Assembly: GCF_003576645.1 (NCBI RefSeq)
Contig: NC_044930.1
Span: 8,767,512-8,831,511 of the forward strand
Direction: 5' to 3'
DNA length: 64,000 bases
Source of the DNA: Ipomoea triloba
Lineage: Eukaryota; Streptophyta; Magnoliopsida; Solanales; Convolvulaceae
Part shown: one piece after another, positions 45,212 to 55,703 of the stretch
Layout: each line of letters begins with the position of its first letter
Numbering within the stretch: position 1 is the stretch's first letter
Notes under the pieces: model-generated
Seen by the model: only the letters and a program-made list of their open reading frames with translations
Database searches by the model: none
What the model was told of the DNA's origin: nothing
Position numbers and translations under genes: made by a program

Positions 45212-45311
45212 CAGCAGAACATCCTTGATCACAGAATAAGGAATTCACTGGAGCCTATATCCACCAATGACATCAACCTCATCTTTGCAATGGAATCTTC
45301 ATGGACAAGTC
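45212..45311 (-). pseudogene. eIF3m exon fragment (c) in the CACTA element
   Basis: The acceptor TATTATAG is followed by L-V-H-E-D-S-I-A-K-M-R-L-M-S-L-V-D, then a frame slip and Y-S-V-I-K-D-V-L. Its split first codon joins the preceding fragment exactly (Y-G-L-V-H-E), so the host gene's intron positions were kept. Confidence 0.8.
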
Positions 45312-45420
45312 CTATATTATAAGAAAATGCAAAGTCAGTAAAAATGAACTGTATGCACCCAACACATAGGAATTGATGTATCTAGAAGCCCAAGGCTCAA
45401 GTAATGGAACATATAGTTAC

Positions 45421-45569
45421 CATAGCTTTTCAATAGTGGAATTTGCTGCTTGGAAATCCAGGTATGCATCCAACCTCTGAGTCAAAAAGATCTTAAGAAG
45501 TTGATACACCAGAGCATATTTAGCATCCTACTCCAATTGTGCAAAAGCAGGTATATCGAGCAAATCACA
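45421..45569 (-). pseudogene. eIF3m exon fragment (b) in the CACTA element
   Basis: After GGCAG it reads C-D-L-L-D-I-P-A-F-A-Q-L-E-stop, then D-A-K-Y-A-L-V-Y-Q-L-L-K-I-F-L-T-Q-R-L-D and A-Y-L-D-F-Q-A-A-N-S. A TAG replaces the usual Lys codon, and a one-base loss near the end shifts the frame before the donor CTATG|GTAACT. This is clearly eIF3m, a core subunit of the translation initiation complex, here as a dead copy. Confidence 0.85.
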
Positions 45570-45861
45570 CTGCCATGTAAAACAACTCACAATCAATGAG
45601 AGTCCAACAGAACGGAATAAATAATAATTCTAAACCAAAAACCTAATAAGTTAATATAATACACATGGGAATTGAATCTCAAATAGAAAATTACACAATC
45701 ATATATAAGAGGGGATGTCGACACTTAAGCCAACCTCATCTCAAAGAAAATAAAACTACTCTGTAATTATGAAGACTAAATGAACAGCCAGATTGGTCAT
45801 GTCCACTGAGTCCAATGAAAAAAAATATCAATTTTTTTAGTAATGTAAGAAACACTAATAC

Positions 45862-45912
45862 CTTAGCTTCGTTCATATTGTGTGCATCATCACCAGAAAA
45901 TGTTGCCAGATC
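45862..45912 (-). pseudogene. eIF3m exon fragment (a) in the CACTA element
   Basis: This is a 51-bp exon between a TTTCCAG acceptor and an AAG|GTATTA donor, phase 0. It reads D-L-A-T-F-S-G-D-D-A-H-N-M-N-E-A-K, similar to the (L)ATFSGEDA...EAK segment that precedes fragment b in eIF3m. The exon normally between a and b is missing. Confidence 0.7.
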
Positions 45913-45999
45913 CTGGAAATTTTAATGGAGTTAAAATTATAACAAGCAATATAATATTGATATAGTAACCATCCAAACAGAATGAAATTACTACTTTAC

Positions 46000-46083
46000 C
46001 TTTTTAGCAATCAAGAAAGTAGAATAAAATCCAACACCAAATTGACCAATCACTTCATCATCTGATGCAAGGTCCTTATTTTC
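46000..46083 (-). pseudogene. HSP90-family exon fragment in the CACTA element
   Basis: This is an 84-bp exon with intact splice sites (TATGCAG acceptor, AAAAAG|GTAAAG donor). It encodes E-N-K-D-L-A-S-D-D-E-V-I, then G-Q-F-G-V-G-F-Y-S-T-F-L-I-A, the HSP90 ATP-lid motif. The preceding E-N-K-D-L resembles organellar (plastid or mitochondrial) HSP90. It ends in phase 0, and the next exon downstream is eIF3m fragment a, also phase 0, so a chimeric transcript could splice them together. Confidence 0.85.
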
Positions 46084-46438
46084 CTGCATATAGGGGCTGT
46101 TAGCAGAACTGTAGCAAGATTATTCAGTTCACATAGTTGGGACGCACATAATGAAATTAAAATGGACAGTCGGACAGATAGAGGAAATTATATGCAAAAG
46201 GAGCACATACTTGAAATTCCATAGCAAATTAGCAATCTGGGTTTCCATAATAGAGATGCCATTTCATAAATGACATAGTTAAAGAGATTTTCCTGCCAAA
46301 TCATTTCATAAATAATAAGATGCCACTATATCGCTTATTGATATTTCAAGCAATACATTGACAATATTTAATGCAAAATTGAGCACCAAATGAACCTACA
46401 GATACACCTCTATTTCGTTGTAGTTCTCCAGTTGGATA

Positions 46439-46830
46439 TGTTAGATAAATGTCACTTTCATTAGGAAAGTGGATCCACTAGCAGAAAACATGGATCCACT
46501 ATCCCCTTAAAATCAGGGATTCATTATCTCATTATTAAGATATTGAATTCCACTATGATTTCTGAAAGGTCATTATAATGAAATGCCATTTTCCTGTTCA
46601 TAAGTGGTGCAAACAGTTAAACAGTAGGAAATAATTGGAATAGTGCATTGATGGACTGCATCTATAAAAAGGCTCTATAATCCTCTCACTGCACAACATT
46701 AAGACTCATACACCATCTAAGAGGGTTGTGAAAGTGAGAGACAAAAACTCTTCTGCAGCAGTTCAGGCATCAACAAACAATTAACTATGGCTGGAGGTTA
46801 GATCCTATATGCTTCCTATTTATTCTTACA
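46439..46830 (+). repeat. Solo copia-type LTR inside the CACTA element
   Basis: This 392-bp LTR runs from TGTTAGATAA to TATTCTTACA, flanked by the 5-bp duplication GGATA (46,434-46,438 and 46,831-46,835). It has a TATA-like CTATAAAAAGG near 46,670. No internal region is present, as expected after LTR-LTR recombination. Confidence 0.85.
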
Positions 46831-48105
46831 GGATAAGCTCATTAGCTATTAGTGTAATGTGCCACATTACCTATTCACGATGGTGATTTCCCCTCAACAG
46901 TTGGCTGCAAAATCACTCAATAAAAGTAGCAAATTCATATAAAGAATAACATCTGTAGGAGATATCAAGATCATTTAACAGGAAACAAACATACATAGAG
47001 AAATCCATAACACAATCAATTACCAATTCAATCAATGTTCATTTTGACAGTCTTCTCTTCCTCAAGAATTTTTCCAACAAGTTTAATTAACTGCCTTAAA
47101 CCAAATCAATTTCTTGTCAGCAACTACACTACTAACACTCACTAAGACTGAAATCTAAACATGATTAATGCAAAGTTTACGAATAGGGAGATACTCACAG
47201 CCTTGCTAAAGAAACACATAGCATATTAAAAAAATAAAAGAAACACAAAAGTAATCAGCCAATCGAATATGGCTAAAAACCTTCGCTAATTTGAAAGTGG
47301 CTGCTACGACTCGTGATGTTGCTTCGCTTCCCTAGCACTACGCAAAAACGCGGAGGCCTTTAACTTCCTTGTCTAAGCCAAATGCCTAGTTGTTGCTTCG
47401 TTTCCCTAGCACTACGCAAAAATGCGGAGGCCTTTAACTTCCCTATCTAAACCAAATCCCTAGCTCATGCACTCTGTCAGATATTCTAGACGCAACTCTT
47501 CAAACTAAAGATAAATAGCCAAAATATGATAAATAACCAACTTTGCTAGATTATCAATTCCAAGCATGATGCAAAAAATCACTCAGAAAATCATTAAATC
47601 CATAACTAACAAAGATGGAGAAAGAATATATTGCTGAATCTAAATCGGCAAAAGAAAGAAAGTATGCTAAAATTACCGTATCACAATTCAAGTTGAATTT
47701 GGAGAGGGAAGAGAAATGCAACTTGCAAAAAAATCTCCGAATCAATGGTTGTGAATAAGACTGAGAACTGTAAAAGGCAACTATGCTGAGGAAATGCAAA
47801 GTGATGGAGAATGAGACTTTGAGAAGAACACTTGGAGTGGTTTCATTCTAATATATTCTAATAAGGACTTGGAACAGCAAAACGCATGTTGTATCTGCTT
47901 AATAGCGGCGGTTTCCACGGTTAATAGCGGGGATTTCCCTGAACCGTGGAAATTAAAACGCTACAAATATTATTTGATTAATTTTAATTATTATACTACG
48001 GCAGTCAAAGAAACCGTCGCTAAACATTTATGTAGCGGCGATTATTAAGAACCACCACTAAATTTGTGTCACTAAATAATCCTTTTTTGTAGTGGAAGGA
48101 GAATG

Positions 48106-49735
48106 TGAAAGTTGATTTTTAGTGGAGGTGGAAAATAAGAGTTATCGTCCTCAAGAAGTGAAACAAAAGGGAGTCAAGTAGTGAAGGGTTAAACACAATG
48201 GCATATAGTATTCAGAAGCTAACCCAAAGATAAAAGAGGAATGCACGTGTGATCAATCAAGTAACGAAAACAAGTAGATGAGTTGAAAGACAATTGATAA
48301 AAGAGAGGCTTGGATTAAATAACCTTTGCATAGATACTCTTGCGTGTCCTAAGTTGTAAGCCGTGTAATGTTCAATATAATGAAGAGTTTGGGGAAATGG
48401 TATAGGTGTTAGTGCCACTCTCGTGGTCATTGGGCTATCAATTAGTCCAAAGCTCCATTCGCATGACAACATGGCTAAATGAAGCATTTAAGCAAACACT
48501 TTGTGTGCTTATTTCCTTCCAACTCCCTTTTCTCAAAAGATGAGTTGAAAATGTGAGAGGTGTGGCTATGATGTGCCATATTTTCATAGGAGGAACACAT
48601 ATTCTTTGCACCACCTCTTGCATAGTTGGGTCCTAACTAGGCAAGAGTCAATACAATCCACCAACTCACAACCAAATTCAGCATTAAACCATTACACAAC
48701 CTAATATTGCAATTCAAATCACATTGGCATCCATACAAAGGAGTTCAATCTAAATCCCTAGAGAGGTTTAGCTACTCATGCTAGAATTGTAAATGAAATA
48801 TTCAATTGAAATAAGGAACATTGCAATCACAAATCACAAGAAAAAGAATGTGTAAAAATTAAAGAGAAGAACTTAGCTTTGATTATGGAAATTGAAAGAT
48901 CAATTAATATGGAAATTGAGATGAAGAAGTAATTACAATTTGAAATTGTGATCTAAATCTTAAATAAAATGGATTGATTACAAAGTAAGTGCTTGAGAGA
49001 GTTTCTATGGAGGAAAATCTAGAGAGAGAAGTTGAAAAATAAAAAGTGAAGACAAAATAACTGCTCCTAGCTATTTATACTTCAAATTCGCGCAAAAAAA
49101 AATTTGCTTGGGAGTCGCCACTAAACGCGTGGTCACAATGGGACTCACGGTGTGAGTTCCATCGTGACCATGTTAGGAGATCGCAGGAACCCAGGAGTTC
49201 ATGGTCGACCTCATCATGGCGTGAGGTCGATTTTGACCGCCTCCTGGACCACGCTTTGGATTCAAGGGTCACACTGGTATTCACGGTGCGACTGCTAGCA
49301 TGACTCCAAGGATTCGCAATTTGGTTTAGCACCTCATGGCGTGAGGCCGACAGCGAGTGTTAGGCCCAGGTTTATGATCTTTGGACCTCACGATGGAATT
49401 CACGACATGACTGCCAACATGAACTCCAAAGATCTAAAACATGTTTAGCGAGGTCACGGTGGGAGTCATGGTGTGAGTCCCATCGTTACCACCCCCAGAA
49501 GGCTCTACGATCTCCAACTTTGTCGCTTTACTTTGTGCCATGCTCTTGAGCTTCTGTTTTCTACCCCATTGCCTCATTATCTCCCAGAATTGTCCTCTTT
49601 TCATGCTTGTGTATGTCTTTGCCTAAATTTCCTTCCTTCAATAAAAACACATCAATTAGGCACTCTTTACAGTTTACACCATCATTATCCTAAGATTGTA
49701 GCAAAAATAGGAACATATAGAGCACAATCATAAAC
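48106..49735 (-). repeat. Gypsy (Tat/Athila-like) LTR, reverse orientation
   Basis: On the minus strand it ends CCACTAAAAATCAACTTTCA (at 48,106) and begins near TGGTTTATGATTG (about 49,735). It is collinear with the LTR at 36,429-37,876. A TATA box (GTATAAATAGC) lies at 49,071-49,081, just downstream of a palindromic GTGAGTCCCA/TGGGACTCAC-rich cassette (49,090-49,490). The 5-bp flanks do not match. It starts 11 bp from the CACTA terminus. Confidence 0.65.
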
Positions 49736-50066
49736 CACTTTATGGCGACCAATTGGTCTACCTTCTCCTTCGTCATTGTAGGCGACCAACTTGGTAGCCT
49801 CCTCCTAACGTGACCGACGACCATGTGGTCGCTGGTCGCCAGTGATTGTTGCCAGAAAATGGTAGAGGGGTCGCCGGAGACCTAGGTAGCCTGTAATTAC
49901 AGGTCACCAACCGGTGTTTGAGTTTCAATGCTTCAAAATAACATGTTTATGGGTTTAATTGAAACTTTTAAAAGTTTAAGGGCTTAATTGACTTTTAAGT
50001 AATGTTTAGGGGCATATTTGACCCTTTTCCTATTTTATTCACTCATTCAAATTTTTTATGTTGATG
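49736..50066. other. GC-richer unassigned sequence
   Basis: 49,740-49,920 repeats GGTCGCC- and GGCGACC-like words in both orientations. It is followed by AATTGA..TTAAGGGC phrases typical of decayed retroelement or MITE arms. No gene is seen. Confidence 0.4.
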
Positions 50067-50302
50067 TTTTTCTTAAGAGTTTAATTCCATTTTTTGTCCT
50101 AGATTTATAGGTGGCGTTCCACTTTTAGTCCTTTTTTTTTTAAACATCCACTTTTGATCCTAGTATTATTGTGGTATGACCATTTTTTGTCCTTCATCAA
50201 CAAAACAGTTTAAATTTCGTCAAATACAAGAGCATTTCAGTCTTCAATTTTGATTTTGTTTCAAAAAATAAACATAAAAAATATAGTGGGTCAACCTACT
50301 TT

Positions 50303-50590
50303 GGCCCTGTTTGGTAAATAATCAGCCTATCAGCCAATTTTGGCTTATTTGACCACTATTAGTTGGTAAATAATAAGCTTTTTGTAACTCCAAAATGCTA
50401 AAATTCAAAAGGCTACTCAAAGTAGCCTTTTCAATTAGCTTTTTGAGAAAAGAAATTATACCAAACAGTCATCAGCTAACAGCTAATTTATCAAACAACT
50501 TTCTACAATCAACCAATGTTATCAACAAATCATACCTTCTAACCCAAACAGTCAACCCAATCAGCTAACAGTCATTTACCAAACAGGACC
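50303..50590. mobile_element. Tourist-like MITE nested in the foldback MITE
   Basis: This is 288 bp with ends GGCCCTGTTTGGTAAATAA and the complement of ..TTTACCAAACAGGACC. TTT on both sides is a 3-bp duplication, and the family A copy at 31,240 shows the uninterrupted sequence. A partial relative is at 59,138-59,390. Confidence 0.8.
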
Positions 50591-50653
50591 TTTGTATAAA
50601 AATGATCAAAGTGTCGTTGTATTTAACGGCATTTCAATGATTTTCTTGACGGA

Positions 50654-52195
50654 TGATAAGTGCAAAAGATGCCATCTTTATAAGGTTGTTATCGGATCGT
50701 CTAGTGCACAATTCGTAGCTTTTGTGTTTGATTTGTCCCTTTATTGCGTTAGAATGCTTCATATTGCCATTGGACCCCGTTCCACACTTGGTTAATCATT
50801 TTGTAGGTAAAAAGATGGGCAAAAAGGCAGAAAATGGCTAGATTTTGAAGAAGGATTCACGAGTCGAAGTTGGAGTGCGAAATACACCATGGACGCCCAG
50901 TGGACGCCCAGTGGACGCCCCAGTGGACGCGCGTCCAACGCGCGTCGACCCTTGCGTCCAACTTTTCGCTCTCTGATTCTCGCACAGCAGAACAGCAGTC
51001 TGCTGTGGACGCGCAGTGGACGCACGCGTCCACCAAGCAGCTCTCTGAAGTTGAAGTCTGTGTAGCAGAAACGCAGCAGAAACGCAGTGGATGCGTAGTG
51101 GACGCGCAGTGGACGCCCCAGTGGACGCGCGTCCAGCGTGCGTCCACCCGTGCGTCCAGCACGGAAAATTGGCGGTTGGGCGAGATTTAAAAGGGGAATT
51201 GAGCCATTTTTCAGGGGATCCATCACACTTCAATTTTAGATCTCTTTAGAATATTTCTCTCTCTAGGATTAGCCTAGAGAGATCTCCCCCAATTCACTCC
51301 ACATTCCCAATTCACTCCACATTGCAATTCTTAGTTTAGATTAGAATTAGAGAAGAATTCCATTGTTGCAAGATTGTGATCTACATTCAAGTTCAAGATT
51401 AAAGTTCAATTTCAAGTTCAAGTTCAAATTCAAAGTTCAATTCCTAGCTAAGTCTTCCTTTTAATTTCTTGTCATTACTTTTGCCTTTTGCTATTTCAAT
51501 TTCAAGTATGATTAGATAGATCTTTGTGGATTTGGATTGAGCAATGTTTTATGGATGTTCTTGAGCTTTGAATTGATCAATTAGGTTTTGCAATTGCTTT
51601 GATTATGAGTTTGATTGTGTGAATGGTGATCTTCTTTGACTCTTGTGTGTGAATGATCAACCTATATGAGAGGTGTTTGGAGAAGGAGCCTCACCTACGA
51701 GAGTAGGGATACTCCTTAGCCTAGCCTAGCACGTTTCCTTCCCACCTTTGAGAAAAGGGGGATTGGAAGGCAAATAGCACACCATGTGTTCGATAATTTG
51801 CCTCACCTAGCCTAGTTGCCATGAGAATGGGACTATGGACTAGATGATAGGCCAATGACCACGAGAGTGGCGTTGGCATAGTTGTCTTGCCTCATTTTCA
51901 TTATCTAAGTGTTGCTAGCCTAGTATCTTAGGAAATCAAGAATACCTATATGAGTTGCAATATCCAAGTCCTCCTTTCCACTTAATTGTTTCCTTTGTGT
52001 GTTCCTTATTTTCCTTATGTTTCATGCACCTTTCTTACCTATGTTTGGGTTAGCTTTCGAACACTAAACACTCTTGTGCTTAATCCCCTTACCGCTTGAA
52101 TTCCCTCCTTGCCATCCTTTGAGAACGATACTCGGGAACTTCTTCCCGTTTTACCACCTATTACTTTCCATCCACCGCGAAAACTACACCCATCA
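50654..52195 (+). repeat. Solo gypsy LTR (1,542 bp) with perfect 5-bp duplication
   Basis: It begins TGATAAGTGC and ends ACACCCATCA, flanked by ACGGA (50,649-50,653 and 52,196-52,200). It is related to the LTRs at 36,429 and 48,106 (GAGAATGGGACT, TTTGAGAACGATACTCGG). A GC-rich cassette at 50,888-51,165 repeats AGTGGACGC and its complement GCGTCCA more than ten times, upstream of a weak TATA (TTTAAAAGGG). Its 3' part was copied into 55,892-56,593. Confidence 0.95.
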
Positions 52196-52332
52196 ACGGA
52201 GGACCAAAAATGGTCGTGCCACAATAATACTAGGACCAAAAGTGAATGCTTTGAAAAAAAAAAAAAAAAGACTAAAAGTGAAATGTCACCTATAAATTTA
52301 GGACCAAAAATGGAATTAACTCTTTTTCTTAA

Positions 52333-52743
52333 ACTCGGAGGATTAAGATAACTTATTATTGCTTGTAGTAGAACACATATTTTAAGTTATACGAATTATT
52401 CAGTTTTTCAAAACAATAAAAAGAAAAAGTTGGTCATTGCTTTTAAAAAACACAGATTAAACATTCAGAGTGGTTATTACTAACTAGCGGCCAGTGGGCC
52501 ACTATGAAGCGACTAGCGGTCTAGCGGGCGTATTATCAAAATGTGCCCAGTGGTCGTAGGGGTGTTATCACACACCTGTTTTCCCCTTTTTTTCCTCTTC
52601 AAAAATCCCCAATCGCAGGATAATAATTTTTTTTAAAAGCCCCACCCCCAACTATTAAAGAAACCCTTCCCAGTTTTGCATAAGAAAAAATTCCCCAGGG
52701 GGTATGCCTCCGCAGAGGTATTTAAACATGATGTGTTATTCTC
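52333..52743. other. No gene recognised
   Basis: It contains a GC-richer stretch (52,480-52,560, AGCGGCC / GACTAGCGG words) and homopolymer-rich sequence. No element ends are identified. Confidence 0.4.
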
Positions 52744-52746
52744 TTA

Positions 52747-53652
52747 CAGGGTGTTTGGTTGGAGGGAATTTAAATTCCTTTCTCACTTAATTCCCACATA
52801 ATTCCGAAGGTAACTAAATTCCTTCGTTTGGTTGGAGGGAATTGCAATTCCGCGGAGTTGCGATTCCCTCATTTTCATGGAATTAGAATCCCATGCCCCC
52901 CTTGGGATTTCAATTCCATGGATTTTAGGAATAAAAAAAGATACTCCTGAGACAAAATTACCCTTCTCTTTTTTAACCTAAAATTGATGTCTGACATTCT
53001 CTTTTTGTTAATACCATGTATTATCTTGTTTTTTCATTACTCTTAAATATTTAAATTTGATATGTGTATATAACGTATTTATCTAAATTTTGAAAAGCAA
53101 AATTTTCTGTTTGTGCGCCGATTTATTCAAAATATATATGCAGAATTGTTCCAAATAGTGATGGAATGGCGTGAGTTGTGTAAATCTCTATATGCAGAAA
53201 TTTTGAAAGCAAATTTTGAGTTGCCTAAACTTTGAAAAGCACATTATGTACATCTTGGTTCCTGGATTAATTTTGATGTATGTTGAACTTATGAAGCTTA
53301 ACATACATTTGATGAAGTATTTGCATGAATATTAATTACAATACATCTAGTTCAAGAGATACGGTAGATGAGTGGTATTTGAATTTAATATGTTATATTT
53401 TTTTATGTACTTGTCATTTAATAATAATAATAATTATTATTTTTATAACAATAATAATGGGCATTTTGGACTTTAAACTATTCCCTTTCAATTCCCATGT
53501 ATACCAAACATTGGAATTGAAATTCCTAGTAATTTTATTCCCTCCAACCAAACACTGGAATTTAAACTCCCACTTTATTCCCACATTATTCTTTTTCCAT
53601 GGAATTGCAATTCCTTCCCCACCTAATTCCTTCCTTCTAACCAAACGCCCTG
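52747..53652. mobile_element. PIF/Tourist-like MITE
   Basis: This is 906 bp. The ends CAGGGTGTTTGGTTGGAGG and complement CAGGGCGTTTGGTTAGAAGG are flanked by TTA (52,744-52,746 and 53,653-53,655), the classic PIF/Harbinger target duplication. Internal GGAATTGCAATTCC words suggest partial self-nesting. It is non-coding. Confidence 0.8.
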
Positions 53653-53655
53653 TTA

Positions 53656-54935
53656 GAGTTGTAAAATGAAAGTGATAAGAGTTTTAAACATGATAGTGGA
53701 AATAGTAATCAAAAGTATTATATATTTCGATTAGTTTTTTTTCTTGCAAGGTGAAAATGTCTTATTCTGTCAGAGTTGTAAAATGTTTTATCAAAAACTA
53801 CATATTTTTCTGTATTAATGTAATTTAAAATTTGTTTCTTTTGAGTTTTTAATGAAATAAGTCTTCTTTTTAGTATTTGTTTTTATTTATAACAAGGCAA
53901 GTATGATATGATAAAGGTAAGGATATCTGAATTGAATCTGCAGCAATATAAATTTCTGATCTGGCGGGTCTTTTAATTTTTAAGTAAGGTATATCTAAAA
54001 AATTCATTATGCAGTGTCTTGTACACAATGGAATTTAAAACTTGTATAGTGATTGTATGGTGTGCAGTTCACGTGTAACAGTGTGTACAAAAATAAATAA
54101 GGTAAAGCAATAAAGAACACAACAGTTATAATTTTTCGAAGGTATATGTAATCCTTCTAATCTACTATACTCCTTTCTCCAGAAGGAATTCACTATATCC
54201 ACCACCTCGATACAAAATACAATGAATTAGTGATCTAGTGCCTTTATCACAAAGTCGTCACTAATCACACAACTCCAGTGCCTCCAAGCTCCAGCACTGA
54301 CACTAGGATTTCACAACTCCGTGCTACTATCCTCTATTTGCCCTCGGTAGAGAAATCACTATTTTGAAAATTAAGATTTTTCTTTTCTTCCAACTTTGAG
54401 ACTTCTGAATGAATATATCAGTGTGTAGCTAAGTCTCTCTTTAAGATGAAGATCTTTGTATGCTCTTTGATTTTCACTTACTAGTGTATTCTCGTATGTA
54501 GTTTTCGTTTTCTGATGTATATTCCGTATACAGGCTGCTTTAGAGCTTCATCCTTATATAGGTGTTTTGAGACTTTGCCTATTGGAAAAAAGACAATTTC
54601 AAATTTGAACTTCGTCAGCAGATCCAATAGCCTTTTTAGCCCATACAAAAGTTTTGTAGACTTTTCTCCCTTTTGTGTTGCCTGGAAATTTAATTTTTCC
54701 AGTATGAGTATTTTTATTCGTGTTGTGAATCTTAAATCTTTAATAAATTCATGCAACTTTGGCTCCTTAATATTTGGCTAATAATATTCATGCCATTTTT
54801 AACCTCTTGAATTTATTTTCAAACCTTGGCTCATTCCTTAGCTCTAATGGACATTAGCTACATCTTTCTCTCTTTCTGCTCTTCCCAAAATGAACTTTAG
54901 CTCTTTCCAAATTAAACTTTGGCTAAACCAACATG
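53656..54935. other. No gene recognised; possible decayed LTR
   Basis: 54,080-54,480 (TAAAGAACACAA.., CTCCAGTGCCTCC..) has the flavour of plant retroelement LTR or UTR sequence, but no ends or domains are visible. Confidence 0.3.
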
Positions 54936-55110
54936 GTTGGCGTGGTAGTTCAATACCTTGTCCCTTAAGCATGAGGTTGGGGTTTCAATCCCAACCCATG
55001 TGAATAGACTAAACTATTTGGCTAGTCCCCTACCACTTATTGTTTGGGACGAGGGTTAGTCTTTTAGCTAGAGGGATACCTTTTTGGTAAACCCAAAAAA
55101 AAATTAAACT
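54936..55110 (+). mobile_element. tRNA-derived SINE
   Basis: Box A-like TTGGCGTGGTAGTTCA at 54,949 and box B-like GGGTTTCAATCCC at 54,987, then a SINE-like tail with CTAGTCCCCTACC and GGGTTAGTC. No cloverleaf closes, so this is not a tRNA gene. Confidence 0.65.
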
Positions 55111-55376
55111 TTCGCTCCAACCTTATTAATTAGCTCTTCCCAAATTAAAGAAGTTCTCAAACCTCACCTCTTGTTGCAATCTCACCTCTTATAAGGTGGA
55201 GGTTGGGGTGGTGCTTTGTTTTTCAGTTAGTTCGTTGAATAGAGGAGGTCGTCGGATTTTGTTTCCCAATTATTTTGTCAGATGATGAAGGTTTTCATCA
55301 TTTGATTATAATGGATATGGGATGAAGGGAGAAGACAAATAAATATTTTTTAAAAATTAATTTTAATAAATAAATA

Positions 55377-55640
55377 CTACCCCGTCCCATTTTGGTTGTC
55401 TGATTCGTTTAACGAGGCTTGACTAAAGTTATTTTTAATCCAATTTTTCATAATATTAAGTTTAACATTAATATATAAAATTTATATATTTAGAAACTAC
55501 ATTAAAAGTACTATTAAACAACAAAATTTAAATTAAATTTAAAAATTATAAAAAAATTACCAAAGAAAAATAAACAATGAAGAAAAAATTGGTTTGACCA
55601 ATGAATAGTAAATAGGACAGGTAAACTGGGATAGATGAAG
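55377..55640. mobile_element. Stowaway-like MITE
   Basis: The ends CTACCCCGTCCCATTTTGG and the complement of ..AACTGGGATAGATGAAG are flanked by TA on both sides. A degraded relative lies near 56,900-57,045 (..TATGGGACGGTGTA). Confidence 0.75.
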
Positions 55641-55703
55641 TAATAACATGCAACATATTTTATAATTAAGATTGACACGTAAAATGAAGCATCAACTTTA
55701 AAC

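Larger units (their letters stand above)
44197..48094. mobile_element. CACTA (En/Spm) element with captured gene fragments
   Basis: The right terminus reads, in complement, CACTACAAAAAAGGATTATT. The left reads CGCTACACCAAAAGGGTTATT, a mutated CACTAC start. Both subterminal regions (44,210-44,520 and 47,890-48,090) are packed with direct and inverted GCGGCGGTT / AACCGCC words, as is typical of CACTA elements. No transposase is seen and the 3-bp flanks differ. The interior carries eIF3m and HSP90-like exon fragments, a solo copia LTR and a 74-bp tandem duplication (47,317-47,464). Confidence 0.85.
50077..52322. mobile_element. Family A foldback MITE split by two nested insertions
   Basis: The ends GAGTTTAATTCC and GGAATTAACTC are flanked by a 10-bp duplication TTTTTCTTAA (50,067-50,076 and 52,323-52,332). 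Subtracting the solo LTR with its duplication (1,547 bp) and the small MITE with its duplication (291 bp) leaves 408 bp, essentially the 403 bp of the intact copy at 31,019. Confidence 0.9.

Noticed and set aside
50857..51233. Three overlapping minus-strand frames and one plus-strand frame of about 100-144 codons
   Set aside because: They are by-products of the GC-rich GTGGACGC repeats in the solo LTR and match no protein pattern.
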